A stretch of 64,000 bases of DNA from Flavobacterium hibernum (GTDB lineage: Bacteria > Bacteroidota > Bacteroidia > Flavobacteriales > Flavobacteriaceae), in contig NZ_JPRK01000017.1 in NCBI RefSeq assembly GCF_000832125.1, positions 62,001 through 126,000 of the forward strand. Direction: 5' to 3'. The notes beneath the pieces are model-generated. The model searched no databases. It was not told the DNA's origin and saw only the letters and a program-made list of their open reading frames with translations. Made by a program: the position numbers and the translations under genes. Positions 42,543 through 50,818 of this stretch are shown here, piece after piece (positions within the stretch are counted from its first letter, which is position 1; each line of letters opens with the position of its first letter).

Positions 42543-43225
42543 TACACGTTTCGTTGCACGACTTCAAAAATTCTCTCGTCTTCACATTTTAGTGTTTTCG
42601 ATGGAAATTTCATCAATAAAGCATAATCGTGCGTTGCCATGATAACAGTTTTACCGTTGGCGTTGATTTTTTTAAGAACTTCTAAAACCTCAGAACTCGT
42701 TTGCGGATCAAGATTTCCTGTTGGTTCATCGGCAAGAATAAATTCAGGATCGTTTAACAAAGCTCTTGCGATTGCAACACGTTGTTGTTCTCCACCTGAA
42801 AGTTGGTGAGGCATTTTATTTATAAAATCTTTCATACCTACTTTGTCCAGAACTTCATCAATTTTGCGTTCCATTCCTTCCTTGTCAACCCATCCGGTTG
42901 CTTTAAGAACAAAAAGCATATTGTCTTTTACAGAGCGGTCCGGAAGCAATTTGAAATCCTGAAATACAATTCCAATTTTACGTCTCAAATACGGAATATC
43001 GTTTTCTTTTAAAGTAGCCAAATCAAATTCAACAATATGACCTTCACCTTCAGTTAAAGGCAAATCACCGTACAAAGTTTTCATGAAACTACTTTTACCA
43101 GAACCGGTTTTTCCAATTATGTAGATAAATTCACCGTGTTGAACATCTAAATTAATATGAGATAAAATTTTTCTTCCTTCTTGATATATAGTTACTTCTT
43201 TAAGAGACAGTACGATTTGTGACAT
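42542..43225 (-). CDS. ftsE: FtsE-like cell-division ABC transporter ATPase
   Basis: ABC ATPase of 227 residues. Walker A 'GKTGSGKSSFM', Q-loop 'VFQDFKLLPDRSVKDN', signature 'LSGGEQQRVAIARALL', Walker B 'FILADEPTGNLD' and the switch His in 'MATHDYALLM'. The 'FQDFKLLPDRSV.DN' stretch is characteristic of FtsE, which with FtsX controls peptidoglycan hydrolases at the septum. ftsX is not adjacent. Its stop overlaps the ATG of the glycosyltransferase gene (TAATG), an unusual link between FtsE and surface-sugar genes. MacB/LolD-type ATPases are the alternative. Confidence 0.85.
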   Translation of the reverse strand: MSQIVLSLKEVTIYQEGRKILSHINLDVQHGEFIYIIGKTGSGKSSFMKTLYGDLPLTEGEGHIVEFDLATLKENDIPYLRRKIGIVFQDFKLLPDRSVKDNMLFVLKATGWVDKEGMERKIDEVLDKVGMKDFINKMPHQLSGGEQQRVAIARALLNDPEFILADEPTGNLDPQTSSEVLEVLKKINANGKTVIMATHDYALLMKFPSKTLKCEDERIFEVVQRNV

Positions 43226-43579
43226 AATTAAATTGATTTGATTGGTAAAAGTAATAAGATAACGATAGGATTCAAAATAAATTTCAATGATTTCTTATAA
43301 AATATTAAAATGAAATTTTATCCATTTAAGTAATGTAAGTTCATTTTAGTACAAGACGTAAGGAAGTTTTTATTGGTCAAAGCTTATCTAATTTTAGAAC
43401 ATTATCTAAACAACGAAACCAACTAGCTTATAATTACTTATATGACTTATAGGGTTAAAAAATACCGCGGTTGGAGCTACAAAATACATCTTGTTAAATT
43501 TTTTGTTCATAATAAAAGCAAGAAACGTTTCGTTATAAACGGTATAAAATGATACATTTGAATACTAAATATAATAAAA
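43226..43579. other. Divergent intergenic region between ftsE and the TPR gene
   Basis: About 350 bp with no convincing coding frame. It holds the promoters of ftsE (minus) and the TPR gene (plus). For the latter, TACATTTG at 43553-43560 matches TAnnTTTG, with a TTTC at 43528-43531 at 21-bp spacing as a weak -33. No hairpin or repeat stands out. Confidence 0.6.
43553..43560 (+). promoter_or_regulatory. -7 promoter element of the TPR gene
   Basis: TACATTTG fits TAnnTTTG, 19 bp upstream of the ATG at 43580, giving a very short leader of about 12-16 nt with an A-rich 'AATAAAA' before the start. Confidence 0.5.
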
Positions 43580-46500
43580 ATGCGTAAACTTTCCTGGTTC
43601 TTTTTACTCCAAATAATCCTTATTTCGACCACAGTTTCGGCACAAAAATCAGCTATATATACTTACGACTTAAAGGATTTTGACAAAGCACTGGCTTTAT
43701 ATAATGACAAACAATATGCTTCGGCACAACTTATTTTTGAACATGTAAAAAATGAGGCTAAGACTGAAGAAGTTCAATCAGATTGTGCTTATTATATCGC
43801 CAATTGCGCCATTAGAACCAATAAAGCAAATGCAGATGCTTTGATGGAAAAGTTTGTTAACGATTATCCAACAAGTACTAAACAAAATCAGGCTTATATA
43901 GAAGTAGCTCAGTTTTTCTTCGAGCAAGGAAATTATCCAAAAGCATTGCAATGGTTCGATAAAGTAGATGAAAGCTACATGAGCAAATCTGACTCGGATA
44001 AATTTAATTTCCAAAAAGGATACAGCTATTTTAATGCTAAAAAGAAAAAGGAAGCAACTACTTATTTTAATAAGGTAGTAAATTCTCCTGTATTTGGTTC
44101 TCAAGCCAAATATTACTTAGGTTTTATGGCTTATGAAGGCGACGATTACAAAGAAGCAACCAAATATTTTGATGAAGTTTCGGGCGAAGAAAAATACAAA
44201 GAAAAGCTTTCGTATTATCAGGCCGATATGAATTTTAAATTAGGAAGTTTTCAAAAAGCAATTGATGTAGGGCAAAAAGCAATGACCAAATCAAATGATA
44301 TTGAAAAATCTGAATTGAATAAAATTATTGGAGAAAGCTATTTCAATTTAAAACAATACGGAAAAGCAATTCCATATTTAGAGCAATATGCCGGTAAAAA
44401 AGGAAAATGGAATAATACTGATTTTTATCAATTAGGATATGCGTATTATGAGCAAAAAGAATATGAAAAAGCCATTTCTCAATTCAATAAAATTATTGAG
44501 GGAAAAGATTTTGTAGCACAAAATGCTTATTATCATTTAGGTTTGGCTTATTTAAATACGGGCAAAAAACAAGAAGCTTTAAATGCTTTTAAAAATGCTT
44601 CTGAAATGGATTTTAATACCCTAATTCAAGAAGATGCAGCTTTAAATTATGCGAAGTTAAGTTATGAAATTGGAAATGCATACCAAACTGTTCCTGCAAT
44701 TTTACTTGATTTCTTAAAAAAATATCCAAACAATTCAAGTCGTTCTGAAGTAGAAAAATTATTGGTTGATTCTTATATTTCGACTAAAAATTATAAAGAA
44801 GCTTTGGTTTTATTAGAGAAAAACAGATCAGCCGAAAATAAAGCAGCTTATCAAAAAGTACTTTTCTACAGAGGTTTAGAATTGTACAACGATTCAAATT
44901 ATACCGATGCCGCAAAAATGTTTAAAAGTGCAGTAAGCGAACAAAAAACTCCTGAATTTACAGCACGTGCAACTTTTTGGAAAGCAGAAACTGAATATGT
45001 TACAGATGATTTTAAGAATGCTTTGTTGAGTTACAAACAGTTTGCAGGACAAGCGGCGGCAAAGACTACTAATGAGTATAAAAACATTAATTATAATATT
45101 GGATATACTTATTTTAAACTGAAAGAATACGATTCGGCAGCTACTTCATTTCAAGCACAAATTGATAATGCTGCAGCAGATAAAGTTCGTTTAAACGATT
45201 CGTATTTGCGTTTAGGAGATTGTCGTTTTGTAAATGCAAAATACAGCGCTGCAAACGAAGCTTATGCAAAAGCGATTGAATCGAAAGGCGTAGATGCTGA
45301 TTATGCTCAATTTCAAAAAGCAATTTCTTACGGATTTATGGGTAAGAATGATAAAAAGGCAGATGAGTTGAATAACTTTCTGGCAATGTATAAGAAATCA
45401 GAATATCGTGATGATGCTTTATACGAATTAGGAAATACTTATGCGACCGAAAAGAAAAATGATCTGGCAATTAAAACTTACGATCAGTTAATTTCAGAAT
45501 ACAAAAATGGTTCATTTACCTCAAAAGCAATCTTGAAACAAGGTTTGATTTATTACAACTCAGATCGTGACGAACAAGCTTTGGTAAAATTCAAAAAAGT
45601 AGCGGCAGAATTCCCAAAAACTCCTGAAGCTTTGGAAGCAGTTTCTACAGCAAGATTAATTTATGTTGATTCAGGAAAAGTAGATGAATATGCAACTTGG
45701 GTTCGAACTCTGGATTTTGTTGCGGTTACGGATGCAGAATTAGACAATGATACTTACGATGCGGCTTTCAAACAATACTCTCAAAATAATAGTAAACAAG
45801 CCATAACTGGATTTACGGGTTATGTGAGCAAATTTCCAAAAGGATTGCATGCGCTTGAAGCTAACTTTTATTTGGCACAATTGTATTTTGCCGAAGGATC
45901 AGAAACTAAATCGGTTGGTAATTATGAATATGTTATCGATCAGCCAAGAAGTGAATTTACAGAGCAATCTTTAATGAAATTGGCGCAGATTTTCTTAAAA
46001 GCAAAAGATTGCGATAAATCTATTCCGGTCTTGAAACGCCTTGATGACGAATCTGATGCGGTACAAAATAAAAGTTTTGCACAAGCCAATTTGATGAAAT
46101 GTTATTACGACAAAAAAGATTATGACAATTCGGTTATCTATGCTGATAAAGTGCTGCAAAACGCAAAAGCAGATGCGAATGTAAAAGCAGATGCTCAAAT
46201 TATTGTAGCGCGTGCCGCCATGCAAACTGGAAATGAAGATAAAGCCAAAGCTGCTTATGCAAAACTTTCGACAACATCAAAAGGAGAATTAGCTGCCGAA
46301 GCATTGTACTATGACGCTTATTTTAAAACCAAAGAAGGCAAGTTTGAGGCATCGAATGTATCCGTGCAAAAATTGGCTAAGAATTATTCGGCTTATAAAT
46401 ATTATGGAGCGAAGAGTTTGATTTTAATGGCTAAAAACTTCTACGGATTAAAAGACAGCTATCAGGCAACTTATATTCTAGATAACGTAATTAACAATTT

Positions 46501-46594
46501 TACAGATTTTCCAGATGTTGTTGAGGAAGCTAAAAAAGAATTAAACGCAATTAAACTAGAAGAATCTAAAACGAATTCGTCGATTAATAAGTAA
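43580..46594 (+). CDS. Large tetratricopeptide-repeat protein, exported
   Basis: Exported protein of 1004 residues with a signal peptide ('FFLLQIILISTTVSAQ'). The rest is an almost continuous array of TPR units, recognisable by 'A...Y......A...F' patterns: for example 'FDKALALYNDKQYASAQLIF', 'GNYPKALQWFDKV', 'FYQLGYAYYEQKEYEKAISQ', 'YYHLGLAYLNTGKKQEALNA' and 'DALYELGNTYATEKKNDLAI'. It should be a periplasmic scaffold for protein contacts. It is followed by PhzF and barrel genes in the same direction, but repeat-derived leaders separate them. Specific function unknown. Confidence 0.85.
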   Translation: MRKLSWFFLLQIILISTTVSAQKSAIYTYDLKDFDKALALYNDKQYASAQLIFEHVKNEAKTEEVQSDCAYYIANCAIRTNKANADALMEKFVNDYPTSTKQNQAYIEVAQFFFEQGNYPKALQWFDKVDESYMSKSDSDKFNFQKGYSYFNAKKKKEATTYFNKVVNSPVFGSQAKYYLGFMAYEGDDYKEATKYFDEVSGEEKYKEKLSYYQADMNFKLGSFQKAIDVGQKAMTKSNDIEKSELNKIIGESYFNLKQYGKAIPYLEQYAGKKGKWNNTDFYQLGYAYYEQKEYEKAISQFNKIIEGKDFVAQNAYYHLGLAYLNTGKKQEALNAFKNASEMDFNTLIQEDAALNYAKLSYEIGNAYQTVPAILLDFLKKYPNNSSRSEVEKLLVDSYISTKNYKEALVLLEKNRSAENKAAYQKVLFYRGLELYNDSNYTDAAKMFKSAVSEQKTPEFTARATFWKAETEYVTDDFKNALLSYKQFAGQAAAKTTNEYKNINYNIGYTYFKLKEYDSAATSFQAQIDNAAADKVRLNDSYLRLGDCRFVNAKYSAANEAYAKAIESKGVDADYAQFQKAISYGFMGKNDKKADELNNFLAMYKKSEYRDDALYELGNTYATEKKNDLAIKTYDQLISEYKNGSFTSKAILKQGLIYYNSDRDEQALVKFKKVAAEFPKTPEALEAVSTARLIYVDSGKVDEYATWVRTLDFVAVTDAELDNDTYDAAFKQYSQNNSKQAITGFTGYVSKFPKGLHALEANFYLAQLYFAEGSETKSVGNYEYVIDQPRSEFTEQSLMKLAQIFLKAKDCDKSIPVLKRLDDESDAVQNKSFAQANLMKCYYDKKDYDNSVIYADKVLQNAKADANVKADAQIIVARAAMQTGNEDKAKAAYAKLSTTSKGELAAEALYYDAYFKTKEGKFEASNVSVQKLAKNYSAYKYYGAKSLILMAKNFYGLKDSYQATYILDNVINNFTDFPDVVEEAKKELNAIKLEESKTNSSINK

Positions 46595-46668
46595 GAGAAT
46601 AGAATAAAGAGAATAGAAAATAGATTGGAAAGCAAAGATTGAAAGTCTATTCTCTTTATTCTATACTC
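46595..46668. repeat. Inverted repeat between the TPR and PhzF genes
   Basis: Perfect 17-bp arms AGAATAAAGAGAATAGA (46601-46617) and its inverse (46646-46662), extended to 23 bp with one mismatch (46595-46617 with 46646-46668). An A-run then leads to the PhzF ATG at 46693. No T-run follows the plus-strand stem, so a terminator is less likely than a repeat. Confidence 0.75.
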
Positions 46669-46692
46669 TGTTTTCTCAAAAAAATAAAAATA

Positions 46693-47556
46693 ATGAGTTT
46701 ACCTTTTTATATAGTTGATGTTTTTGCCGATAAAAAATATGCCGGAAACCAATTGGCAGTTTTTTTGGATGCAGAAAAATTAAGTTCGGCAGAAATGCAG
46801 CAAATTGCGCGTGAAATTAACTTCGCCGAAAGCACTTTTGTAACCAAACTTGACAAAGAGAATAATAAAGCCGAGATCAAAATATTTACTCCGTCTCAGG
46901 AAATGCAATTTGCAGGACATCCGATAATTGGAACTTCATGGGTTTTGATGAATAAAGTATTTACTGATTCGCCAGAGCATATAAAACTGAATGTACCAAT
47001 TGGACCCATTTCGATTCATCAATCAGGGGATTTGATTTGGCTAAAAGCGGCGCAACCTAAATTTTGGGATATTTTTTCGAAAGAAGATATTACAGTATTT
47101 AGTAATCTGAAAAATCACGATTTCGAAAATCAATTTCCAATTCAGGAAGTAACGACCGGAAGTGCCTTTGTAATGGTTGGATTAAGTAGCAAAAGAGCGC
47201 TGGAGAATTTGGTTTTAGATAAAGATAAAACAGAAGATTGGCTTAAAAAGAATTGCAAGACAACTCACAGAGGTTTATATTTTTATTACCTGGAAGGTTC
47301 AAAATTGTTTAGCAGAATGTTATGCATAGAACACAATCAATTGGTAGAAGATGCAGCAACAGGAAGTGCGAGTACTTGTTTACAAGCCTTTTTACTCAAG
47401 TATCATAAACCAGAAATTGATTTGATTAATTATCAAGGAGATTATATTAACCGTCCGTCGCAAATTTATTTTAAAGGAAGCTTAAACGAGAATGACTTTG
47501 ATATTAAAATAGGAGGAAAAGCCCAGTTTGTTGCAAAAGGAGAATGGGAAGCGTAA
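46693..47556 (+). CDS. PhzF-family isomerase/epimerase
   Basis: Cytosolic protein of 287 residues from the ATG at 46693; an in-frame ATG at 46639 lies inside the inverted repeat and is rejected. PhzF marks: 'FYIVDVFADKKYAGNQLAVF', the conserved 'EINFAESTFV' (Glu catalytic in PhzF), 'KIFTPSQEMQFAGHPIIGTS' and 'EDAATGSASTCLQAFLLKY'. Outside phenazine clusters such proteins are predicted isomerases of unknown substrate; no phenazine genes are nearby. Confidence 0.88.
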   Translation: MSLPFYIVDVFADKKYAGNQLAVFLDAEKLSSAEMQQIAREINFAESTFVTKLDKENNKAEIKIFTPSQEMQFAGHPIIGTSWVLMNKVFTDSPEHIKLNVPIGPISIHQSGDLIWLKAAQPKFWDIFSKEDITVFSNLKNHDFENQFPIQEVTTGSAFVMVGLSSKRALENLVLDKDKTEDWLKKNCKTTHRGLYFYYLEGSKLFSRMLCIEHNQLVEDAATGSASTCLQAFLLKYHKPEIDLINYQGDYINRPSQIYFKGSLNENDFDIKIGGKAQFVAKGEWEA

Positions 47557-47591
47557 TAATTAGAGAATTTGTTAATTAGAAAATTAGATAA

Positions 47592-47674
47592 TTGTAAAAT
47601 GTAAAAGGATGAAAAGTGAAATGTAAAAGCATTTAAAATTATACAACTCACATCTTACACCATACATTTTACAA
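47592..47674. repeat. Inverted repeat upstream of the barrel gene
   Basis: Perfect 12-bp arms TTGTAAAATGTA (47592-47603) and TACATTTTACAA (47663-47674), followed by a run of A reaching almost to the ATG at 47689. Similar AAAATGTAAAAG words repeat inside the loop. Confidence 0.65.
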
Positions 47675-47688
47675 AAAAAAAAAGATAT

Positions 47689-49449
47689 ATGAAAATTAAT
47701 TGCCAGAATAAAATAATCATTTTACTAGTAATGTTTGTTGTCCAGCTTTCGTTTTCTCAAAAGAAACAAGAAACAATTGGTACAGAAACAGTAAATGTAG
47801 TAAAGCCGTATTCGCCAACAATTTCTGATGCTTTTAAAGTTAAGGAGACTCCGTCGCTTGACGATGCAGGAAATCAGCCAAAGGAAACGATAAAATATAG
47901 TATTTTGTCAGTTCCTGTAGCCTCAACTTTTACACCATCAAAAGGAAAAGCAGAAGGTGTTGAAAAATCTAAAAAAGAAAAATTATTTAATAATTATGCT
48001 ACTTTAGGAGTTGGTAATTATGGAACTTTAAATGCTGAATTGTTTGTGAATCAGGATTTAGGAAACAATGATTATGTGGCGGGAATGTTTCGTCATCACT
48101 CTTCGCAAGGCGGAATTAGTGGTGTAAACCTGAACGATGAGTTTTATGACACAGCGTTGAATGTTGCATACGGTGTTAACAATCGCGATATGTCGTGGAA
48201 TGTTGAGTTAGGTTATCAAAATCAAATTTATAATTGGTATGGTTTACCTGCTGATTTTGGTTCGACTTTAGCTCCACAAACGCAAGATGATTTAATAAGA
48301 GGAATTAATCCAAATCATTCGTATAATACAATTACCGCTGGTGGAAATGTAGCATTTAATGAAGGGATTTTTAGTAAAATAGCGGCTAAATTCACTCATT
48401 TTTCAGATAGTTTTTCTTCGTCTGAAAATCGTTTTTACGTGAAACCTACTTTCAAAGTAGAAGTAATGGATCAATCAATTAATACCAATATTATTATAGA
48501 TCATGTAAGCGGTTCTTTTGAGCATAATTATGCTCGCGATAATACAGAGCCTTTAAAATACAGTTTGACTAATTTTGGTATAGAACCAAGTTTTGTTATT
48601 CTTGAAAACGATTGGACGCTTGAATTAGGAGCTGGATTATTTTATGGTTTAGATTCTGAGAACAGTGGAAATAAATTTTATATCTATCCAAAAGTAAATG
48701 CTTCTTATAAATTAGTTGGCGATTTGATGATTTTTTACACAGGAGTAAATGGTGGTTTAGAGCAAAACTCGTACGCAGATCTTGCAAATCAAAACCCGTT
48801 TTTATCTCCAACACTAAATATGAGACCTACTAATAATCAGTATACTGTTTTTGCAGGTTTAAAAGGTAAATTGGCTAATAATATCAATTATAATCTTACC
48901 GGTTCATACTTGAATGAAAAAGATAAGGCTTTGTATAAAGCCAATGATTATACCGAAGATTTCTCTAATCAGAATTATGCTTTTGGAAACTCTTTTGGTG
49001 TTGTTTATGATGATGTAAGAACGCTTCGTTTTTATGGAGAATTAAAAGCTGATTTTTCTCAAAATGTTTCTTTTGGAATCAACGGAACATTTAATAGTTA
49101 CAAATTTGATGGTTTAGAAGCATGGAATTTACCTTCAATGAAATTGAGCTCTAATCTTGATGTAAATATTACAAAACAATGGTATGCTGGTTTAAATGTT
49201 TTCTATGTAGGAGAACGTAAAGATATGCAGACAAAACAAACTGATTTTGCTATGCCAATTCCTGGAGTTCCAGTTACTTTAAAAAGCTATTTTGATGCCA
49301 ATGCACATGTTGGATATAAATACAATGAACGTTTGACTTTTTTCTTAAAATTAAACAACATTGGAAATCAGGCATACCAAAAATGGATGAATTATCCGGT
49401 TCAAGGATTTCAGGTATTAGTGGGAGGAAATTATAAATTCGATTTTTAA
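47689..49449 (+). CDS. Outer-membrane beta-barrel protein, TonB-receptor-like without plug
   Basis: Exported protein of 586 residues with a signal peptide ('IILLVMFVVQLSFSQ'). A conserved opening 'ETVNVVKPYSPTISDAFKVK' precedes a long series of aromatic-ended strands (for example 'NNYATLGVGNYGTLNAELFV', 'FYIYPKVNASYKLVGDLMIF', 'YNLTGSYLNEKDKALYK', 'LTFFLKLNNIGNQAYQKWMN') and ends in 'GGNYKFDF', an outer-membrane C-terminal Phe signature. The terminal part resembles a TonB-dependent receptor barrel ('NIGNQAYQKW'), but no TonB box or plug is visible. It may work with the TPR protein upstream; not certain. Confidence 0.7.
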   Translation: MKINCQNKIIILLVMFVVQLSFSQKKQETIGTETVNVVKPYSPTISDAFKVKETPSLDDAGNQPKETIKYSILSVPVASTFTPSKGKAEGVEKSKKEKLFNNYATLGVGNYGTLNAELFVNQDLGNNDYVAGMFRHHSSQGGISGVNLNDEFYDTALNVAYGVNNRDMSWNVELGYQNQIYNWYGLPADFGSTLAPQTQDDLIRGINPNHSYNTITAGGNVAFNEGIFSKIAAKFTHFSDSFSSSENRFYVKPTFKVEVMDQSINTNIIIDHVSGSFEHNYARDNTEPLKYSLTNFGIEPSFVILENDWTLELGAGLFYGLDSENSGNKFYIYPKVNASYKLVGDLMIFYTGVNGGLEQNSYADLANQNPFLSPTLNMRPTNNQYTVFAGLKGKLANNINYNLTGSYLNEKDKALYKANDYTEDFSNQNYAFGNSFGVVYDDVRTLRFYGELKADFSQNVSFGINGTFNSYKFDGLEAWNLPSMKLSSNLDVNITKQWYAGLNVFYVGERKDMQTKQTDFAMPIPGVPVTLKSYFDANAHVGYKYNERLTFFLKLNNIGNQAYQKWMNYPVQGFQVLVGGNYKFDF

Positions 49450-49504
49450 AAGATATTTGCCACGAAGACGCTAGGGCGCAACATTTTTTTTAAATAAGTT
49501 TTTA

Positions 49505-49553
49505 AGCCACGAATTCACGAATTAGTTTAAAATTAATTCGTGAATTCGTGGCT
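49505..49553. repeat. Perfect 20-bp inverted repeat, GCCACGAATT family
   Basis: Arms AGCCACGAATTCACGAATTA (49505-49524) and its exact inverse (49534-49553) with a 9-nt loop. A GCCACGAAGACGC word lies at 49459, just after the barrel stop. Same family as 24164-24413 and 29150-29211. Confidence 0.85.
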
Positions 49554-49570
49554 AACTTTTTTGGAGCGGC

Positions 49571-49619
49571 CAGAAAACCTTTGCACCTTTGTAATTTAGC
49601 ATCTAAGTACCTTAAAAAA
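49571..49619 (+). repeat. Repetitive leader of the GNAT gene
   Basis: AACCTTTGCACCTTTGTAAT, then AGTACCTTAAAAAAA, ending at the ATG at 49620. CACCTTTG (49584-49591) is a 7/8 match to TAnnTTTG and a TTTG at 49560-49563 sits 20 bp upstream, so the leader may include the promoter. About 85% of its bases match the leader at 50165-50214 by eye. Confidence 0.7.
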
Positions 49620-50150
49620 ATGGAAATTAAACTCAGACAAGAAAATGAAAAGGATCATAAAAGTGTTTTTCAATTAATAGAAAAAGCTTTTGAGCATGAA
49701 AAATATAGTGATCATAAAGAACAATTTTTGGTAGAAAGATTGAGAAAATCCGATGCTTTTATTCGGGAATTATCGATTGTTGCCGAATTGGAAAATAAAA
49801 TTGTTGGACATATTTTATTAACAAAACTGGAGATTAAAAATGATTTGGAATCATTTCAATCTTTGGCTTTGGCGCCAGTTTCGGTTTTGCCTGAATTTCA
49901 AGGAAAAGGAATTGGTTCAAAATTAATAATGCACAGTCATAAAGTTGCTAAAGATTTAGGTTATAAATCGATTATCCTTTTGGGACATCAAGATTATTAT
50001 CCAAGATTTGGATATGAACTTTGTGAAAAGTACAACATCGAAATGCCTTTTGATGTTCCTGCCGAAAACTGCATGGTTGTCTCTTTGGTTGAAAATGGAT
50101 TAGTGGGCGTAAGTGGAAAAGTAGTTTACCCACCAGCTTTTTTCGAATAA
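49620..50150 (+). CDS. GNAT N-acetyltransferase
   Basis: Cytosolic acetyltransferase of 176 residues from the ATG at 49620; the longer frame to 49548 covers the repeat leader. GNAT motif A with the acetyl-CoA loop 'LPEFQGKGIGSKLIMHSHKV' (Q/R-x-x-G-x-G/A) follows the core strand 'LALAPVSV'; 'IILLGHQDYYPRFGYELCEK' is the C-terminal half. 'YYPRFGYE' is typical of the predicted small-molecule/protein GNATs of the YhbS type. Substrate unknown. Confidence 0.88.
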   Translation: MEIKLRQENEKDHKSVFQLIEKAFEHEKYSDHKEQFLVERLRKSDAFIRELSIVAELENKIVGHILLTKLEIKNDLESFQSLALAPVSVLPEFQGKGIGSKLIMHSHKVAKDLGYKSIILLGHQDYYPRFGYELCEKYNIEMPFDVPAENCMVVSLVENGLVGVSGKVVYPPAFFE

Positions 50151-50164
50151 AAACTTACACAAAC

Positions 50165-50214
50165 AAGAAAAACCTTCTCACCTTTGTACCTTCGCACCTC
50201 AGTACTTTAAAAAA
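50165..50214 (+). repeat. Repetitive leader of the GreA-like gene
   Basis: AGAAAAACCTTCTCACCTTT, then GTACCTTCGCACCTCAGTAC and TTTAAAAAA, ending at the ATG at 50215. Nearly the same as 49571-49619. Confidence 0.7.
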
Positions 50215-50664
50215 ATGGAATTCAAACAAAAAATACATTCATATTATTTGCAAATGGTTCAGGACCGCATTGATGTTTTTAGAGATATGATTTCGGCTCT
50301 TACCGAAGATTCTAAAAACGATGCCAAAGGTTCTGCCGGCGATAAGCACGAAACGGCTTTGTCGATGATGCATATCGAGCAGGAAAAACTGACCAATAAA
50401 CTTAAAGAAGCGATAACTCAAAAAGCGATTTTAGATAAAATTGATGCTTCAAAAACTACAGAAAATATCATTCTAGGAAGTTTGGTAAAAGCCAATGGAA
50501 TTCATTTATACTTAAGTGTTGCACTTCCAAAAATTACTATTGACGGCATTAATGTTATTGCACTTTCACCACAATCTCCTCTGGGTGCTCATTTGATGGG
50601 GAACAAAGTGGGTTTTACTTTTGAAATTAATAAAACGCATTATATTATTGAGAGCGTTTTGTGA
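50215..50664 (+). CDS. GreA/GreB-like small protein (possible RNA polymerase factor)
   Basis: Cytosolic protein of 149 residues with two parts. Residues 1-76 look like an antiparallel coiled coil with a tip 'EDSKNDAKGSAGDKHE' (31-46) carrying several acids. Residues 88-149 end in 'SPQSPLGAHLMGNKVGFTFE', close to the GreA C-terminal block ('SP.G.ALLGK.VGD'). Both halves follow the order of Gre factors, which bind in the RNA polymerase secondary channel and place acids near the active site. Such proteins are sometimes mis-annotated as 3-oxoacyl-ACP synthase. The Gre relationship is by eye. Confidence 0.6.
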   Translation: MEFKQKIHSYYLQMVQDRIDVFRDMISALTEDSKNDAKGSAGDKHETALSMMHIEQEKLTNKLKEAITQKAILDKIDASKTTENIILGSLVKANGIHLYLSVALPKITIDGINVIALSPQSPLGAHLMGNKVGFTFEINKTHYIIESVL

Positions 50665-50699
50665 TGTAGAAGGATTTTTGTCAAAGTCTACACAATCTT

Positions 50700-50799
50700 G
50701 TCATTTCGAGGAACGAGAAATCCTCGTAAGTAGCTCCGCAACGTGAATCACCAATCTTTGTAGAGCTACTTACGAGGATTTCTCGTTCCTCGAAATGAC
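50700..50799. repeat. REP-like palindrome, 37-bp perfect inverted repeat
   Basis: Arms 50700-50736 and 50763-50799 are perfect inverted copies beginning GTCATTTCGAGGAACGAGAA; with one gap the pairing extends a further 8 bp (CAATCTT). It lies between convergent genes (GreA-like and a lipoprotein), as does the related copy at 11661-11756. Confidence 0.85.
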
Positions 50800-50818
50800 A
50801 AAGATTGCAACCCTTATT

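Noticed and set aside
49548..49619. Upstream extension of the GNAT gene
   Set aside because: It translates the repeat leader and inverted repeat; the GNAT fold begins at the ATG at 49620.
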